Notes: generated by a model from the letters alone, not told the origin. DNA of 64,000 nt from Promineifilum sp. (GCA_020634335.1 JACKBY010000002.1:62001-126000), one strand, 5' to 3'. Positions 17,786 to 26,262 are shown, counted from the first letter of the stretch. Numbers and translations: made by a program.

Positions 17786-18324
17786 CAATACCACAAGAAC
17801 AACAAGAGTGGGAAGAGACTGTTGCCGACGACGGCGCGGACACGCCCGATGCGACGGCCACAGCTTTGCCCCTGGAACAACAACTGGCGGCGGCACAGGC
17901 CGAGGCCGCGCGCAATCTGGACGGCTGGCAACGCACGCAAGCCGAATTTGCTAACGCGCGCAAACGTTTCGATCGGCAACGGGCCGAGGCGTTTACGAAT
18001 GCCAATATCGATTTGGTCGGCAAGCTGCTGCCGCTCATTGATGATTTTGAGCGGGCCCTTGAATCCGTTCCTGAGGATGAACAAGGCGATCCGTGGGTGT
18101 CCGGTGTGGCCCTGGTCTATCGCAAGCTGCTGACCCTGCTCGATGACATGGACATCCAGACCATCCCCAGCGTCGGCGAGCCTTTCGATCCCAATTACCA
18201 TGAGGCATTGACGCAGGAACCCTCCGACGAATATGAAAGCGGCATTGTCGTTCGCGAAGTACGGCGCGGCTATCGACTGGGTGATCGGATTATTCGGCCC
18301 GCGCTTGTATCCGTCGCCCCCTAA
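17782..18324 (+). CDS. grpE: Nucleotide exchange factor GrpE
   Basis: Co-chaperone of 180 residues that releases ADP from DnaK. It has an acidic disordered N terminus, then a coiled-coil helix (LEQQLAAAQAEAARNLDGWQ, continuing RTQAEFANARKRFDRQRAEA), the conserved LLPLIDDFERALES segment, and a C-terminal beta-wing with EPFDPNYHEALTQEPSDEYE and GYRLGDRIIRPALVSVAP. GTG start, overlapping the hrcA stop as GTGA, indicates translational coupling. dnaK follows 26 bases on. Confidence 0.94.
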   Translation: MTIPQEQQEWEETVADDGADTPDATATALPLEQQLAAAQAEAARNLDGWQRTQAEFANARKRFDRQRAEAFTNANIDLVGKLLPLIDDFERALESVPEDEQGDPWVSGVALVYRKLLTLLDDMDIQTIPSVGEPFDPNYHEALTQEPSDEYESGIVVREVRRGYRLGDRIIRPALVSVAP

Positions 18325-18350
18325 TTCCACATCATAAAAGGACAGTTTAA

Positions 18351-20258
18351 ATGGCAACGATAATCGGTATTGATTTGGGCACAACGAACTCCGTTGTGGC
18401 CGTGATGGAAGGCGGGGAGCCTGTGGTCATCCCCAGCTCGGAAGGAAGCCGGCTGTTTCCTTCGGTGGTAGCCGTCAACCCCAAGACAGGCGAGCGCCTT
18501 GTGGGCCAGGTCGCCAAGCGGCAGGCGGTGATGAATTCGCAAAACACCATCTATTCGGTGAAGCGGTTTATGGGTCGCAAGTTCAACGATCCTGAAGTGC
18601 AAAAGGCTTTGTCCTACGTGCCCTATGAGGTGAAGGAAGCGCCCAACGGCGATTTGCGCGTGGTCATGAACGGCCGCGAGTATTCGCCGCCGGAAATTTC
18701 GGCCATGATCCTGCAAAAGATCAAGACCGACGCCGAAGCTTATCTGGGCCAGACAGTAACGCAAGCGGTCATCACGGTGCCGGCCTATTTCAACGACAGC
18801 CAGCGCCAGGCGACCAAGGACGCGGGCAAGATCGCCGGTCTGGAAGTGCTGCGCATCGTCAACGAGCCGACGGCTTCGTCGCTGGCCTATGGACTGGGCA
18901 ACAAAAAGGACGAGATGATCGCCGTCTATGACCTGGGCGGCGGCACGTTTGATATCTCTATCCTGGAAGTGGGCGACGGGGTCTTCGAGGTAAAGTCAAC
19001 CAACGGCGATACGTTCCTGGGCGGCGACGACTTTGACCAGCGGATCATCGATTGGGCGGCCGAACAGTTCAAAATGGAAGAGGGCATTGACCTGCGCAAT
19101 GACAAGCAAGCGCTGCAACGGCTGCGCGAGGCGGCCGAGAAGGTCAAGGTCGAACTGTCGACGACCATGCAGAGCGAACTGAACCTGCCGTTCATCACCG
19201 CCGACGCCACCGGGCCGAAGCACATGAACCTGACCCTGACGCGGGCCAAGCTGGAGCAGCTGACCGAAAACCTCGTGCAGCGTTCCATTGAGCCGGTGCG
19301 CAAAGCTTTGAAAGATGCCGGGCTGACCGAGAAAGACATCACCGAGGTCATCCTGGTGGGCGGCATGACACGTATGCCCGCCATTCAGGACGCCGTCCGC
19401 AAATTCTTCGGCAAAGAGCCCCACAAGGGCGTGAACCCCGACGAGGTGGTGGCCCTGGGCGCAGCGATTCAGGCCGGTGTCCTGGGCGGTGATGTCAAGG
19501 AAGTGGTTCTGCTCGACGTGACGCCGCTGACGCTGGGCATCGAGACGCTGGGCGGCGTGGCGACGCCGTTGATCGAGCGCAACACGACCATTCCCACCAA
19601 GAAAAGCCAGGTGTTCTCGACCGCCGCCGACAGCCAGACACAGGTGGAAATCCACGTGGTGCAAGGCGAGCGGCCGATGGCCAACGACAACAAAAGTCTG
19701 GGGCGGTTCATCCTTGATGGACTGCCGCCCGCGCCGCGCGGCGTCCCACAGATCGAAGTATCGTTCGATATTGACGCCAACGGCATCTTGAACGTCAGCG
19801 CCCGCGACAAGGCCACCAACCGCCAGCAGGCCATGCAGATCATCCCCTCCAGCGGCCTGGCCAAGGATGAGATCGACCGCATGGTGCGGGACGCCGAGAG
19901 CCACGCCGCCGAAGACACCCGCCGCAAGGAAGAGGTGGAGGCGCGCAACGTCGCCGATTCGGCCGCCTATGGGGCCGAGAAATTCTTGCAGGATAATGGC
20001 GACAAAATTCCCGAGTCGAACCGCGCGGCGGTTCAGGCTCAGATTGAGGCCGTTAGAGCAGCCCTCTCCGGCGGCGACGTGGCCGGGATGCAACAATCGG
20101 CCGAGCGATTGCAGCAAGCCCTGCAGCAGGCCGGTGCGGCCATGTATCAGGGCGGCACCGATGGGCCGACGGCCGAGGCCGGCCCCGAAACCGGCCCGTC
20201 GGGGAACGGGCGGGCCGACGAGGACGTCATCGACGGCGAATTCAGCGACGCGAATTAA
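18351..20258 (+). CDS. dnaK: Molecular chaperone DnaK (Hsp70)
   Basis: Hsp70 of 635 residues. The ATPase domain starts IIGIDLGTTNSVVAVMEGGE and contains AVYDLGGGTFDISILEVGDG and the phosphate motif ILVGGMTRMPAIQDAVRKFF. The interdomain linker region reads KEVVLLDVTPLTLGIETLGG, followed by the substrate-binding domain and an alpha-helical lid, with an acidic low-complexity end. AAAGGACAGTTTAA provides the ribosome site. Third gene of the heat-shock operon. A long hairpin follows the stop before dnaJ. Confidence 0.97.
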   Translation: MATIIGIDLGTTNSVVAVMEGGEPVVIPSSEGSRLFPSVVAVNPKTGERLVGQVAKRQAVMNSQNTIYSVKRFMGRKFNDPEVQKALSYVPYEVKEAPNGDLRVVMNGREYSPPEISAMILQKIKTDAEAYLGQTVTQAVITVPAYFNDSQRQATKDAGKIAGLEVLRIVNEPTASSLAYGLGNKKDEMIAVYDLGGGTFDISILEVGDGVFEVKSTNGDTFLGGDDFDQRIIDWAAEQFKMEEGIDLRNDKQALQRLREAAEKVKVELSTTMQSELNLPFITADATGPKHMNLTLTRAKLEQLTENLVQRSIEPVRKALKDAGLTEKDITEVILVGGMTRMPAIQDAVRKFFGKEPHKGVNPDEVVALGAAIQAGVLGGDVKEVVLLDVTPLTLGIETLGGVATPLIERNTTIPTKKSQVFSTAADSQTQVEIHVVQGERPMANDNKSLGRFILDGLPPAPRGVPQIEVSFDIDANGILNVSARDKATNRQQAMQIIPSSGLAKDEIDRMVRDAESHAAEDTRRKEEVEARNVADSAAYGAEKFLQDNGDKIPESNRAAVQAQIEAVRAALSGGDVAGMQQSAERLQQALQQAGAAMYQGGTDGPTAEAGPETGPSGNGRADEDVIDGEFSDAN

Positions 20259-20272
20259 TTTTTGATAGAGAA

Positions 20273-20304
20273 ACCGGACAGGCGGCGAAATCCGTCTGTC
20301 CGGT
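20273..20304 (+). other. Intercistronic hairpin between dnaK and dnaJ
   Basis: ACCGGACAG-GCGG pairs with CCGT-CTGTCCGGT across a six-base loop, giving a 13-bp stem with one G-U pair. No T-run follows, so it is not a classical terminator. It could protect the dnaK mRNA 3' end or reduce dnaJ expression; both are inference. Confidence 0.65.
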
Positions 20305-20316
20305 CTGAACGAGCTT

Positions 20317-21477
20317 ATGTCTGCAAAGCGCGATTACTACGAAATCCTGGGCATATCCCGAGCGGCCACCAAAGAGGAACTGAAGAAACAGTACCGCAGT
20401 TTGGCGCGCCAGTATCATCCCGATGTCAGCGCCGAACCCGACGCCGGCGAGCGTTTCAAGGAGATCAGCGAGGCCTACGAGGTGTTGTCCGACGACAACA
20501 AGCGAGCTGCCTACGATCGCTTCGGGCACGCGGGCGTCAACGGCGGCGGCTTCTCCGGCGGCTTCGACCAGGGGTTCGGCGGTTTCGCCGACATCTTCGA
20601 GGAGTTTTTTGGTTCATTTGGCGGGGCGACCGGTGGTCGCCGCCGACGACGAGGACCGCGACGCGGCCCTGATCTGCGCTACGATTTGACCATTTCCTTT
20701 GAAGAGGCCGTCTTCGGTGGGGAGAGAGACATCGAATACCGCCGCTCGGAGACCTGCAACGTCTGTGACGGCAGCGGAGCCGAGCCGGGCACTCACCCCA
20801 TCACCTGTACGACTTGCAACGGCTCCGGCGAGGTGCGCCGCGTGCAGCAGTCGATTCTGGGTCAATTTGTCAATGTGACCGCTTGCAGCACCTGTAACGG
20901 CACGGGCGAATTGATCCCCCATCTTTGCCACGAGTGCAACGGCCGCAAGCAGGTCGACCGCACCGTCACTAAAAAAGTCAAGATTCCCGCCGGCGTAGAC
21001 AGCGATACACAGATACGCCTGACGGGTGAGGGCGGGGCGGGCATCGACGGCGGCCCGGCCGGCAACCTCTTCGTGGTCCTGAACGTGGCCCCGCACGAAT
21101 ACTTCCAGCGCCGCGGCGACGATATCGTCCTCGACTTGCAGATCAACGTTGCCCAGGCCGCGTTGGGCGACGAGGTGACTGTGCCCACAGTGGATGGAGA
21201 TTCGGGTTTGCACGTGCCGCCCGGCACGCAATCCGGCCGTGTGTTTCGTATGCGCGGGTTGGGCGTGCCGAAACTGGATCGCAGCGGCCGTGGTCAGAAC
21301 GTCGGCCGCGGCGATCAACTGGTGATCATCAACGTGGCAATTCCCAAAACCCTGTCGGCCGAACAGCAAGACCTGTTCAAACAACTGTCGCGCACGTTGG
21401 GCAAGGAAGTCATCCCGCAAAAGGATAAGGGCATTTTGGGTCAATTGAAAGACGCGCTTGGCGATCTGTTTGGTTAA
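20317..21477 (+). CDS. dnaJ: Co-chaperone DnaJ (Hsp40)
   Basis: Type I DnaJ of 386 residues. J domain at residues 5-70 with YHPD (HPD triad) and AYEVLSDDNKRAAYDRFGH; a Gly/Phe-rich stretch follows; then four zinc repeats, CNVCDGSG, CTTCNGSG, CSTCNGTG and CHECNGRK, the last deviating from CxxCxGxG at its final glycine. Two substrate-binding beta domains and the C-terminal VPTVDGDSGLHVPPGTQSG complete it. It stimulates DnaK ATP hydrolysis and delivers unfolded proteins. Fourth gene of the operon, separated from dnaK by 58 bases containing the hairpin. Confidence 0.95.
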   Translation: MSAKRDYYEILGISRAATKEELKKQYRSLARQYHPDVSAEPDAGERFKEISEAYEVLSDDNKRAAYDRFGHAGVNGGGFSGGFDQGFGGFADIFEEFFGSFGGATGGRRRRRGPRRGPDLRYDLTISFEEAVFGGERDIEYRRSETCNVCDGSGAEPGTHPITCTTCNGSGEVRRVQQSILGQFVNVTACSTCNGTGELIPHLCHECNGRKQVDRTVTKKVKIPAGVDSDTQIRLTGEGGAGIDGGPAGNLFVVLNVAPHEYFQRRGDDIVLDLQINVAQAALGDEVTVPTVDGDSGLHVPPGTQSGRVFRMRGLGVPKLDRSGRGQNVGRGDQLVIINVAIPKTLSAEQQDLFKQLSRTLGKEVIPQKDKGILGQLKDALGDLFG

Positions 21478-21522
21478 TAACTCCCCTTTTTACATCAGGC
21501 GAAGGGAAGTGGTGGGAGGCGT

Positions 21523-22446
21523 ATGTACTGGCTCGAAATTAGCGTGCGAACTGACGGCGAAGGAGCTGAGGCCGTGGCGGAAGTGCTGCGGCCTTTCGCT
21601 TATCAGGCGAGTGTTGTCCTGGAACAACTCGGCGACGATGCTACGGCCGATCCGGACGCGCTTGAAGCCGTGGTCACGGTGAAAATTTATGTGGCCGAAG
21701 CGGACGACTCGCCCGCCTTGCGCCGGCGCGTCGAGGAAATTCTCTATCACATGGGGCGTCTCTATCCCATTCCAGAGCCGGTATTTCGCGAATTGGCCGA
21801 TGAGGATTGGGCGAATGCCTGGAAGGAACATTACCATCCCTTTCGTCTCGGCCGTCGCCTGAAAATCTGGCCGACCTGGTTACCGCGCGAGTCCGACAAC
21901 GATGTGCGGCCCGACGATGTGGTGTTGGTCCTTGACCCCGGCATGGCTTTCGGCACGGGACTTCACCCGACGACTCAGGGTTGTCTGAGAGCCCTGGAGG
22001 ACATCGTGCGACCCGGTATGAGCGTGCTGGACGCCGGAACCGGTTCCGGCATCCTGGCCGTTGCCGCGGCGAAACTGGGGGCGGCGGAGGTGGCGGCCTT
22101 CGACACTGACGCGCTGGCGGTGCGCGCCACGGCCGATAATGCCGCTCAAAACGGGGTCGGGGGTTTCATCCACTGCTGGCGCGGTGAACTGGAGAGCGTG
22201 CGCGCTGAGGCCCCCCGCGACGCATGGGACGTCGTCGTGGCTAACATCCTCGCGCCGGTCATTATTCAGTTGTTGGAAGAAAAAGGACTGTTGGACTATG
22301 TGACCGATGACGGCCGGCTCATTCTGAGCGGGATCATCCTGGAGCAGGGTGCGGCCGTTGAAGCCGCGATTGACGAGGCCGGTGGACGAGTGGAAAGAAC
22401 GATCACTGCAGGCGACTGGGTGACTTACATAGCCGGCCGGCGCTGA
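21523..22446 (+). CDS. prmA: Ribosomal protein L11 methyltransferase
   Basis: SAM-dependent methyltransferase of 307 residues that trimethylates ribosomal protein L11. The N-terminal recognition domain opens MYWLEISVRTDGEGAEAVAE. The catalytic domain shows LDPGMAFGTGLHPTTQ, then SAM motif I VLDAGTGSGILAVAAAKLGA, and VVANILAPVIIQLL (the NIL motif). GGTGGGAGG gives a clear ribosome site 45 bases after dnaJ. prmA next to dnaJ is a common arrangement in Gram-positive-type heat-shock operons and suggests it is the last gene of this one. Confidence 0.93.
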   Translation: MYWLEISVRTDGEGAEAVAEVLRPFAYQASVVLEQLGDDATADPDALEAVVTVKIYVAEADDSPALRRRVEEILYHMGRLYPIPEPVFRELADEDWANAWKEHYHPFRLGRRLKIWPTWLPRESDNDVRPDDVVLVLDPGMAFGTGLHPTTQGCLRALEDIVRPGMSVLDAGTGSGILAVAAAKLGAAEVAAFDTDALAVRATADNAAQNGVGGFIHCWRGELESVRAEAPRDAWDVVVANILAPVIIQLLEEKGLLDYVTDDGRLILSGIILEQGAAVEAAIDEAGGRVERTITAGDWVTYIAGRR

Positions 22447-22512
22447 CGCGCTCGACCGGCTGATGCTCATCTCGTGCCCGTGGCGAATTCGCTACATGGG
22501 CCAAAATTCAAT

Positions 22513-22761
22513 TTAGGCTGAGGTCGTTGGCTGGGCGTTGCGACGATAGCGGTAAGTGATGCGCCCACGTCCCAGGTCATACGGCGTCATCTCCACCCGC
22601 ACGCGGTCGCCCAGCAAAATGCGGATGTAATGCTTGCGCATGCGACCGGACAGATAGGACAACACCCGGTGGCCGTTGTCGAGTTCGACCATGAACTGTG
22701 TATTCGGCAACAGCTCGATGACCGTGCCCTCAACCTCTAATTTATCTTCCTTATTTGCCAT
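22513..22761 (-). CDS. infA: Translation initiation factor IF-1
   Basis: IF-1 of 82 residues, an OB-fold protein that binds the 30S A site. The sequence is highly typical: EGTVIELLPNTQFMVELDNG, HRVLSYLSGRMRKHYIRILL, GDRVRVEMTPYDLGRGRI, TYRYR. It lies 38 bases downstream of rpsA on the same strand. This location, away from the usual ribosomal-protein operon with secY, map and rpmJ, is noteworthy; whether a second infA exists elsewhere cannot be seen. Confidence 0.96.
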   Translation of the reverse strand: MANKEDKLEVEGTVIELLPNTQFMVELDNGHRVLSYLSGRMRKHYIRILLGDRVRVEMTPYDLGRGRITYRYRRNAQPTTSA

Positions 22762-22799
22762 AAACTCCTGACTACTTGAACTAAACGTTCTGCAACCGG

Positions 22800-24683
22800 C
22801 TAGCCGGCCTCTCCCTCGGTTGTCTCGGAAGAGTCTGTTACTTTTTCAATCACCGTCTCGACCGTGTCGACGACCGATCCAACGGCATCTTTAGCGGCGT
22901 CCACCACGTCGGCGGCAGTTTCCTGTACTTTGTCGACGAGGGTTTCGGCCGCATCGCCGGCCGAGTCGACCGTTTCTTCCACGGCATCGGCCGCGTCGTC
23001 GGCCATATCCTCGGCCGTATCGACGGCGGAATCAGCCGCATCGGAAGCGGCATCCATCATCTCATCGGGCGCATGGCCGGCCGAGTCGACCGTTTCTTCC
23101 ACGGCATCGGCCGCGTCGTCGGCCATATCCTCGGCCGTATCGACGGCGGAATCGGCCGCATCGGAAGCGGCATCCATCATCTCATCGGCCGCATCGCCGG
23201 CCGAGTCGACCGTTTCTTCCACGGCATCGGCCGCGTCGTCGGCCATATCCTCGACCGTGTCGACGGCGGAATCGGCCGCATCGGAAGCGGCATCCATCAT
23301 CTCATCGGCCGCATCGCCGGCCGAGTCGACCGTTTCTTCCACGGCGTCAGCCGCGTCGTCGGCCATATCAGCCGCGCTATCGACCGCCTCATCAGCGAGT
23401 TCGGCGGCGTTATAAATGACTTCCTCGGCTTCATCACTGGTCGTCCCGGCCTCTTCAACGTCCTCATTAGCGGCTGGGGCTAATTGTTCAGGTTCGGCCT
23501 GATGAACCGGGCCACGTGCGGCCGCGGCGGCCTCTTCTTCCTCAAGTCGCAGGGCTTCGGCGATCTCTTTTTGGGCCATCCACTCGATCTGTTCCGTCGC
23601 CGTCACCGCCTTCAGGCTCAAACCGATGCGCTGGCGTTTCTGATCGATGCTGACCACGCGCAGGAGATGAACATCACCTTCCTTGACGATGGCCCGCGGG
23701 TCCTCAACCGGGTTGCGCGAAAGCTGGGAAATGTGTAGCAATCCCTCCACGCCCGGCTCGATCTCGGCGAAAGCGCCATAATCGAGGATACGCGTGATCT
23801 TGCCCTCGACTAATTGGTTTTGTACATAGCGTTGCGCCACGGTATCCCACGGATTCGGCAACAACTTCTTGCGGCTAAGGCTGATGCGCCCTGATTCCTT
23901 GTCGACGCCGAGCACGTAGACTTCGATCTCGTCGCCCAGCTTGACAACTTCGCGCGGATGATCAATGCGATGCCACGACAATTCTGAAATGTGGACGAGA
24001 CCATCGGCTCCGCCGAGATCGACGAACGCCCCGAAATCGCGCATCCCACTGACGCGGCCAATGCGCGTCTCGCCGGGTTGCAGCGTTTCCATCAACTCGC
24101 CGCGTTTCTTGTCTTCCCACTCTCTCTGCGCCTCGCGCTGCGACATGACCAGACGGTGGCGATGGCGGTCGACTTCGATGATCTTGACGCCAATCATTTC
24201 CCCGCGAACCCGGGCCAGTCGTTGCTGGCGGCGGCGCTCGCCCATGCCGGGCGTGACGTCACTCAGGTGGGAGATGGGCACAAACCCGCGAATGCGGCCG
24301 TAGGGTACGATGACGCCGCCCTTGTTGTAGCCAATCACTTCGCCTTCGAATATCTCTCCGCTGGCGAGCAGGGCTTCGGCCTCGATCCAGTCCTGATTCA
24401 GCCGCGCCAGATGGATGGAGACGACTAGTGCTTCCGGGTCTTCGGTTTGAACCACATAGACCGGAACCTCATCGTTTACCTTGAGCGAATCTCGCTCTTC
24501 CGGCTCCAGCTTGGACAGATCGGACTGGGGCACAATCCCGTCACGCTTTAAACCCAGATCGATGATAAGACCTTGTGGGGTATTCGCCACGATCACGCCT
24601 GTGCGTATGTCCCCAGCCTGGGGCATATCATAGTCGTGCTGGTCCAGCAGATCTTCCAGGGAGTGCATCGATTCTTCTGACAT
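22800..24683 (-). CDS. rpsA: Ribosomal protein S1 with a long acidic repeat tail
   Basis: Protein of 627 residues. Four S1 RNA-binding domains lie at about 21-92, 108-182, 202-272 and 290-359, with typical strands such as GRVSGMRDFGAFVDLGGADG and GLVHISELSW. Bacterial S1 binds mRNA leaders on the 30S subunit; low-domain-number S1 proteins are usual outside proteobacteria. From about residue 380 the protein becomes an Ala/Asp/Glu-rich tail: a linker, then about four near-identical 40-residue units containing DAADAVEETVDSAGDAADEM (residues about 430-580), then a diverged end. The tail has no known domain and probably forms amphipathic helices or stays disordered. The ribosome site AGGA lies 10 bases before the ATG. 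infA follows in the same operon. Confidence 0.9.
   Translation of the reverse strand: MSEESMHSLEDLLDQHDYDMPQAGDIRTGVIVANTPQGLIIDLGLKRDGIVPQSDLSKLEPEERDSLKVNDEVPVYVVQTEDPEALVVSIHLARLNQDWIEAEALLASGEIFEGEVIGYNKGGVIVPYGRIRGFVPISHLSDVTPGMGERRRQQRLARVRGEMIGVKIIEVDRHRHRLVMSQREAQREWEDKKRGELMETLQPGETRIGRVSGMRDFGAFVDLGGADGLVHISELSWHRIDHPREVVKLGDEIEVYVLGVDKESGRISLSRKKLLPNPWDTVAQRYVQNQLVEGKITRILDYGAFAEIEPGVEGLLHISQLSRNPVEDPRAIVKEGDVHLLRVVSIDQKRQRIGLSLKAVTATEQIEWMAQKEIAEALRLEEEEAAAAARGPVHQAEPEQLAPAANEDVEEAGTTSDEAEEVIYNAAELADEAVDSAADMADDAADAVEETVDSAGDAADEMMDAASDAADSAVDTVEDMADDAADAVEETVDSAGDAADEMMDAASDAADSAVDTAEDMADDAADAVEETVDSAGHAPDEMMDAASDAADSAVDTAEDMADDAADAVEETVDSAGDAAETLVDKVQETAADVVDAAKDAVGSVVDTVETVIEKVTDSSETTEGEAG
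22947..23406 (-). repeat. 120-bp tandem repeat inside rpsA
   Basis: Four near-identical direct units with an exact 120-base period (40 codons); the marker CCGAGTCGACCGTTTCTTCC ends at 22980, 23100, 23220 and 23340. Only a few substitutions separate copies, which implies recent expansion. The period keeps the reading frame, so copy-number change would lengthen or shorten the S1 tail without disrupting the gene. Confidence 0.93.
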
Positions 24684-24730
24684 ACTTTCGTCCTAACGGC
24701 TACTAGATTTGCGGGTTTGCAATTCCGTTC

Positions 24731-24784
24731 AAAAATAAAAAACTCGGTCCATATGATGCGCTTGGTCGCAACAGATGGCCGAGT
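24731..24784 (-). terminator. Rho-independent terminator within the rpsA leader
   Basis: Read on the minus strand: ACTCGG-CCAT, an inner loop containing TGCG/CGCA, ATGG-A-CCGAGT, then TTTTTTATTTTT. The stem is interrupted by one bulge and an internal loop and ends in a T-run. It lies about 50 bases before the rpsA start and faces the gene, so it would stop transcription ahead of rpsA unless opened. Confidence 0.8.
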
Positions 24785-24960
24785 CACAACGGCGACACCA
24801 CTCACAAGAGGGTGATCGCGAATAACACAGGGCGGTCGACTATGCCCAATTCCGAGAGACCATTGGAGTCATTATTGGGAAACCCCCATTCACGCACGAG
24901 TCGTATTTTGTGGTTTCGACAATCACTTCCAAGCCGTCCAACCCTAACCCACTCAGCCAA
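24731..24960 (-). ncRNA. Candidate structured leader RNA or attenuator upstream of rpsA
   Basis: About 230 bases between the consensus promoter and the terminator, with no credible reading frame. On the minus strand it can form TTGGGA/TCCCAA near the 5' end, a hairpin GCGA(T)CACC-CTC / GAG(T)GGTGTCGC near 24790-24825, and the terminator. It does not match tmRNA, SRP RNA or RNase P signatures that I can recognise. It may be an S1-responsive leader or an independent small RNA. It fills most of the 484-base gap between rpsA and the FAA hydrolase gene. Confidence 0.55.
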
Positions 24961-24966
24961 CTCCCA

Positions 24967-24994
24967 ATTATAGCAGGAAGGGCTGTTGTGTCAA
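24967..24994 (-). promoter_or_regulatory. Consensus sigma70 promoter of the rpsA-infA transcript
   Basis: On the minus strand, TTGACA (24994-24989) and TATAAT (24972-24967) both match the consensus perfectly, with a 16-base spacer. The predicted start is near 24960, giving a leader of about 275 bases before rpsA. Confidence 0.88.
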
Positions 24995-25003
24995 TCCGCG
25001 GAC

Positions 25004-25126
25004 CAGGGCTTTTCAGTTGTCGAGATGTAGCGCCGGATTCTTATCCGGCGGCCGAGAACAAGCTGGGCTGCCGAGCCGGTTAAGAAGCCGGCGCTACGGG
25101 GAGCGATCGATTACTGAAAAACCCTG
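25004..25126. repeat. MITE-like interspersed repeat, copy C (most intact)
   Basis: The best-preserved copy. The left end AGGGCTTTTCAGT and the right end ACTGAAAAACCCT are inverted repeats with 12 of 13 matches. Inside, TAGCGCCGGATTCTTATCCGG and GCCGGTTAAGAAGCCGGCG (with flanking CTAC) are nested palindromes, so the RNA would fold on itself. About 121 bases, no reading frame. It sits just upstream of the rpsA promoter. No clear target-site duplication is visible. Confidence 0.85.
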
Positions 25127-25167
25127 ATCCGGGGCCATGGGTTACTGCACCGGCACGCGGGCCAATT

Positions 25168-26037
25168 TCAGGCGGCGAGCGCTATCCGGTTGCGGATCGC
25201 GCCGATGCCCTCGATGGCGCACTCCACCACGTCCCCCGGCCGAAGAAACACCGGCGGCTTCATGGCAAACCCGACGCCGCTGGGCGTGCCGGTGGCGATG
25301 ATGTCGCCGGGCAACAGGGTCATGCCGCGCGAGAGGTGACCGATGATGGTAGGAATGTCGAATGTCATCGTCTCGGCTGTACTGTCCTGGCGCAGTTCGC
25401 CGTTGACCCGACAGGTAATACGCAGCGCGTAGGGATCGGCGATCTCGTCGGCGGTGACGATCCACGGCCCGATAGGGCAGCTGCCGTCCAGGCTTTTGCC
25501 CTTGAAAAATTGTTTGTGCAACGTTTGCAAATCGCGGGCCGTCACGTCGTTTAGCACCGTGTAGCCGAATACGGCGGCCTGCGCCTCTTCACGGGTCGCG
25601 TTCTTGACGCGCCGGCCGATGATGACCGCCAGTTCGGCCTCGTAGTCGATCTTCTCCGACACGGTGGCATCGTAGGGAATGTCGTCATAGGGGCCATTGA
25701 TGCAGGTCGTCGTTTTGGTGAAGATGACCGGATAGTCAATCGCTTCCACGTTTTCGCCACGCGCCTCATACGATTCGCGGGTGTGTTCGGCGTAATTTTT
25801 GCCCACGCACATGACGTTGCGGCGCGGCTCATGAATGGGGGCCAGTAGTTTGACGTCGGTCAAGGGGATGAAGGTCACGGCCGCGCCGGCCATGGCCCGC
25901 GCCCGCGCCGCTCCCTGCTCGCCCAACTCGATCAATCCAACCATGTCCGGTGCCAGGGCCGTCAGGTCGATAATTTGGTCGTCACGCAGCAGGCCAATAC
26001 CGATCCGTCCGGCCTGTTCAAAAGTTACTAATTTCAC
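25168..26037 (-). CDS. Fumarylacetoacetate hydrolase family protein
   Basis: Enzyme of 289 residues with the FAH fold. Residues IDYEAELAVIIGRRVKNA (metal-binding Glu set), then VFGYTVLNDVTARDLQ, FKGKSLDGSCPIGPWIV and IATGTPSGVGFAMKPP are typical of the family that includes 2-hydroxyhepta-2,4-dienedioate isomerase, acylpyruvase and oxaloacetate decarboxylase. The family acts on beta-diketo or 2-oxo acids with a divalent metal; the exact substrate cannot be given. GTG start. No aromatic-degradation genes are adjacent. Confidence 0.85.
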   Translation of the reverse strand: MKLVTFEQAGRIGIGLLRDDQIIDLTALAPDMVGLIELGEQGAARARAMAGAAVTFIPLTDVKLLAPIHEPRRNVMCVGKNYAEHTRESYEARGENVEAIDYPVIFTKTTTCINGPYDDIPYDATVSEKIDYEAELAVIIGRRVKNATREEAQAAVFGYTVLNDVTARDLQTLHKQFFKGKSLDGSCPIGPWIVTADEIADPYALRITCRVNGELRQDSTAETMTFDIPTIIGHLSRGMTLLPGDIIATGTPSGVGFAMKPPVFLRPGDVVECAIEGIGAIRNRIALAA

Positions 26038-26262
26038 GCCATTCTCCTGTTGTCGAAAGGTGTCACATCGCCCAAGGCGATTGCGAGTGCAAGCTTGCGG
26101 GAAATTGTACCGCGCTCCCGGTGTTCCGTGGAATAGTGAAATGCCTGTTCCATAAATTGAACGGTCGAGAGATACTGACTAAAGGAAGCAAGCTGTCCAG
26201 CTTGCGGTCATAGAACACTGCAACCACGACAGCGTGCGGCACCATTGCCGAGGCTTAATAAG

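Noticed and set aside
24850..24964. tRNA-Ser-like motifs (TGGCTGAGTGG and CTTGGAAG) on the minus strand in the rpsA leader
   Set aside because: The anticodon stem does not pair and no T-arm with TTCGA is present. It may be a decayed relic, but I do not call a tRNA.
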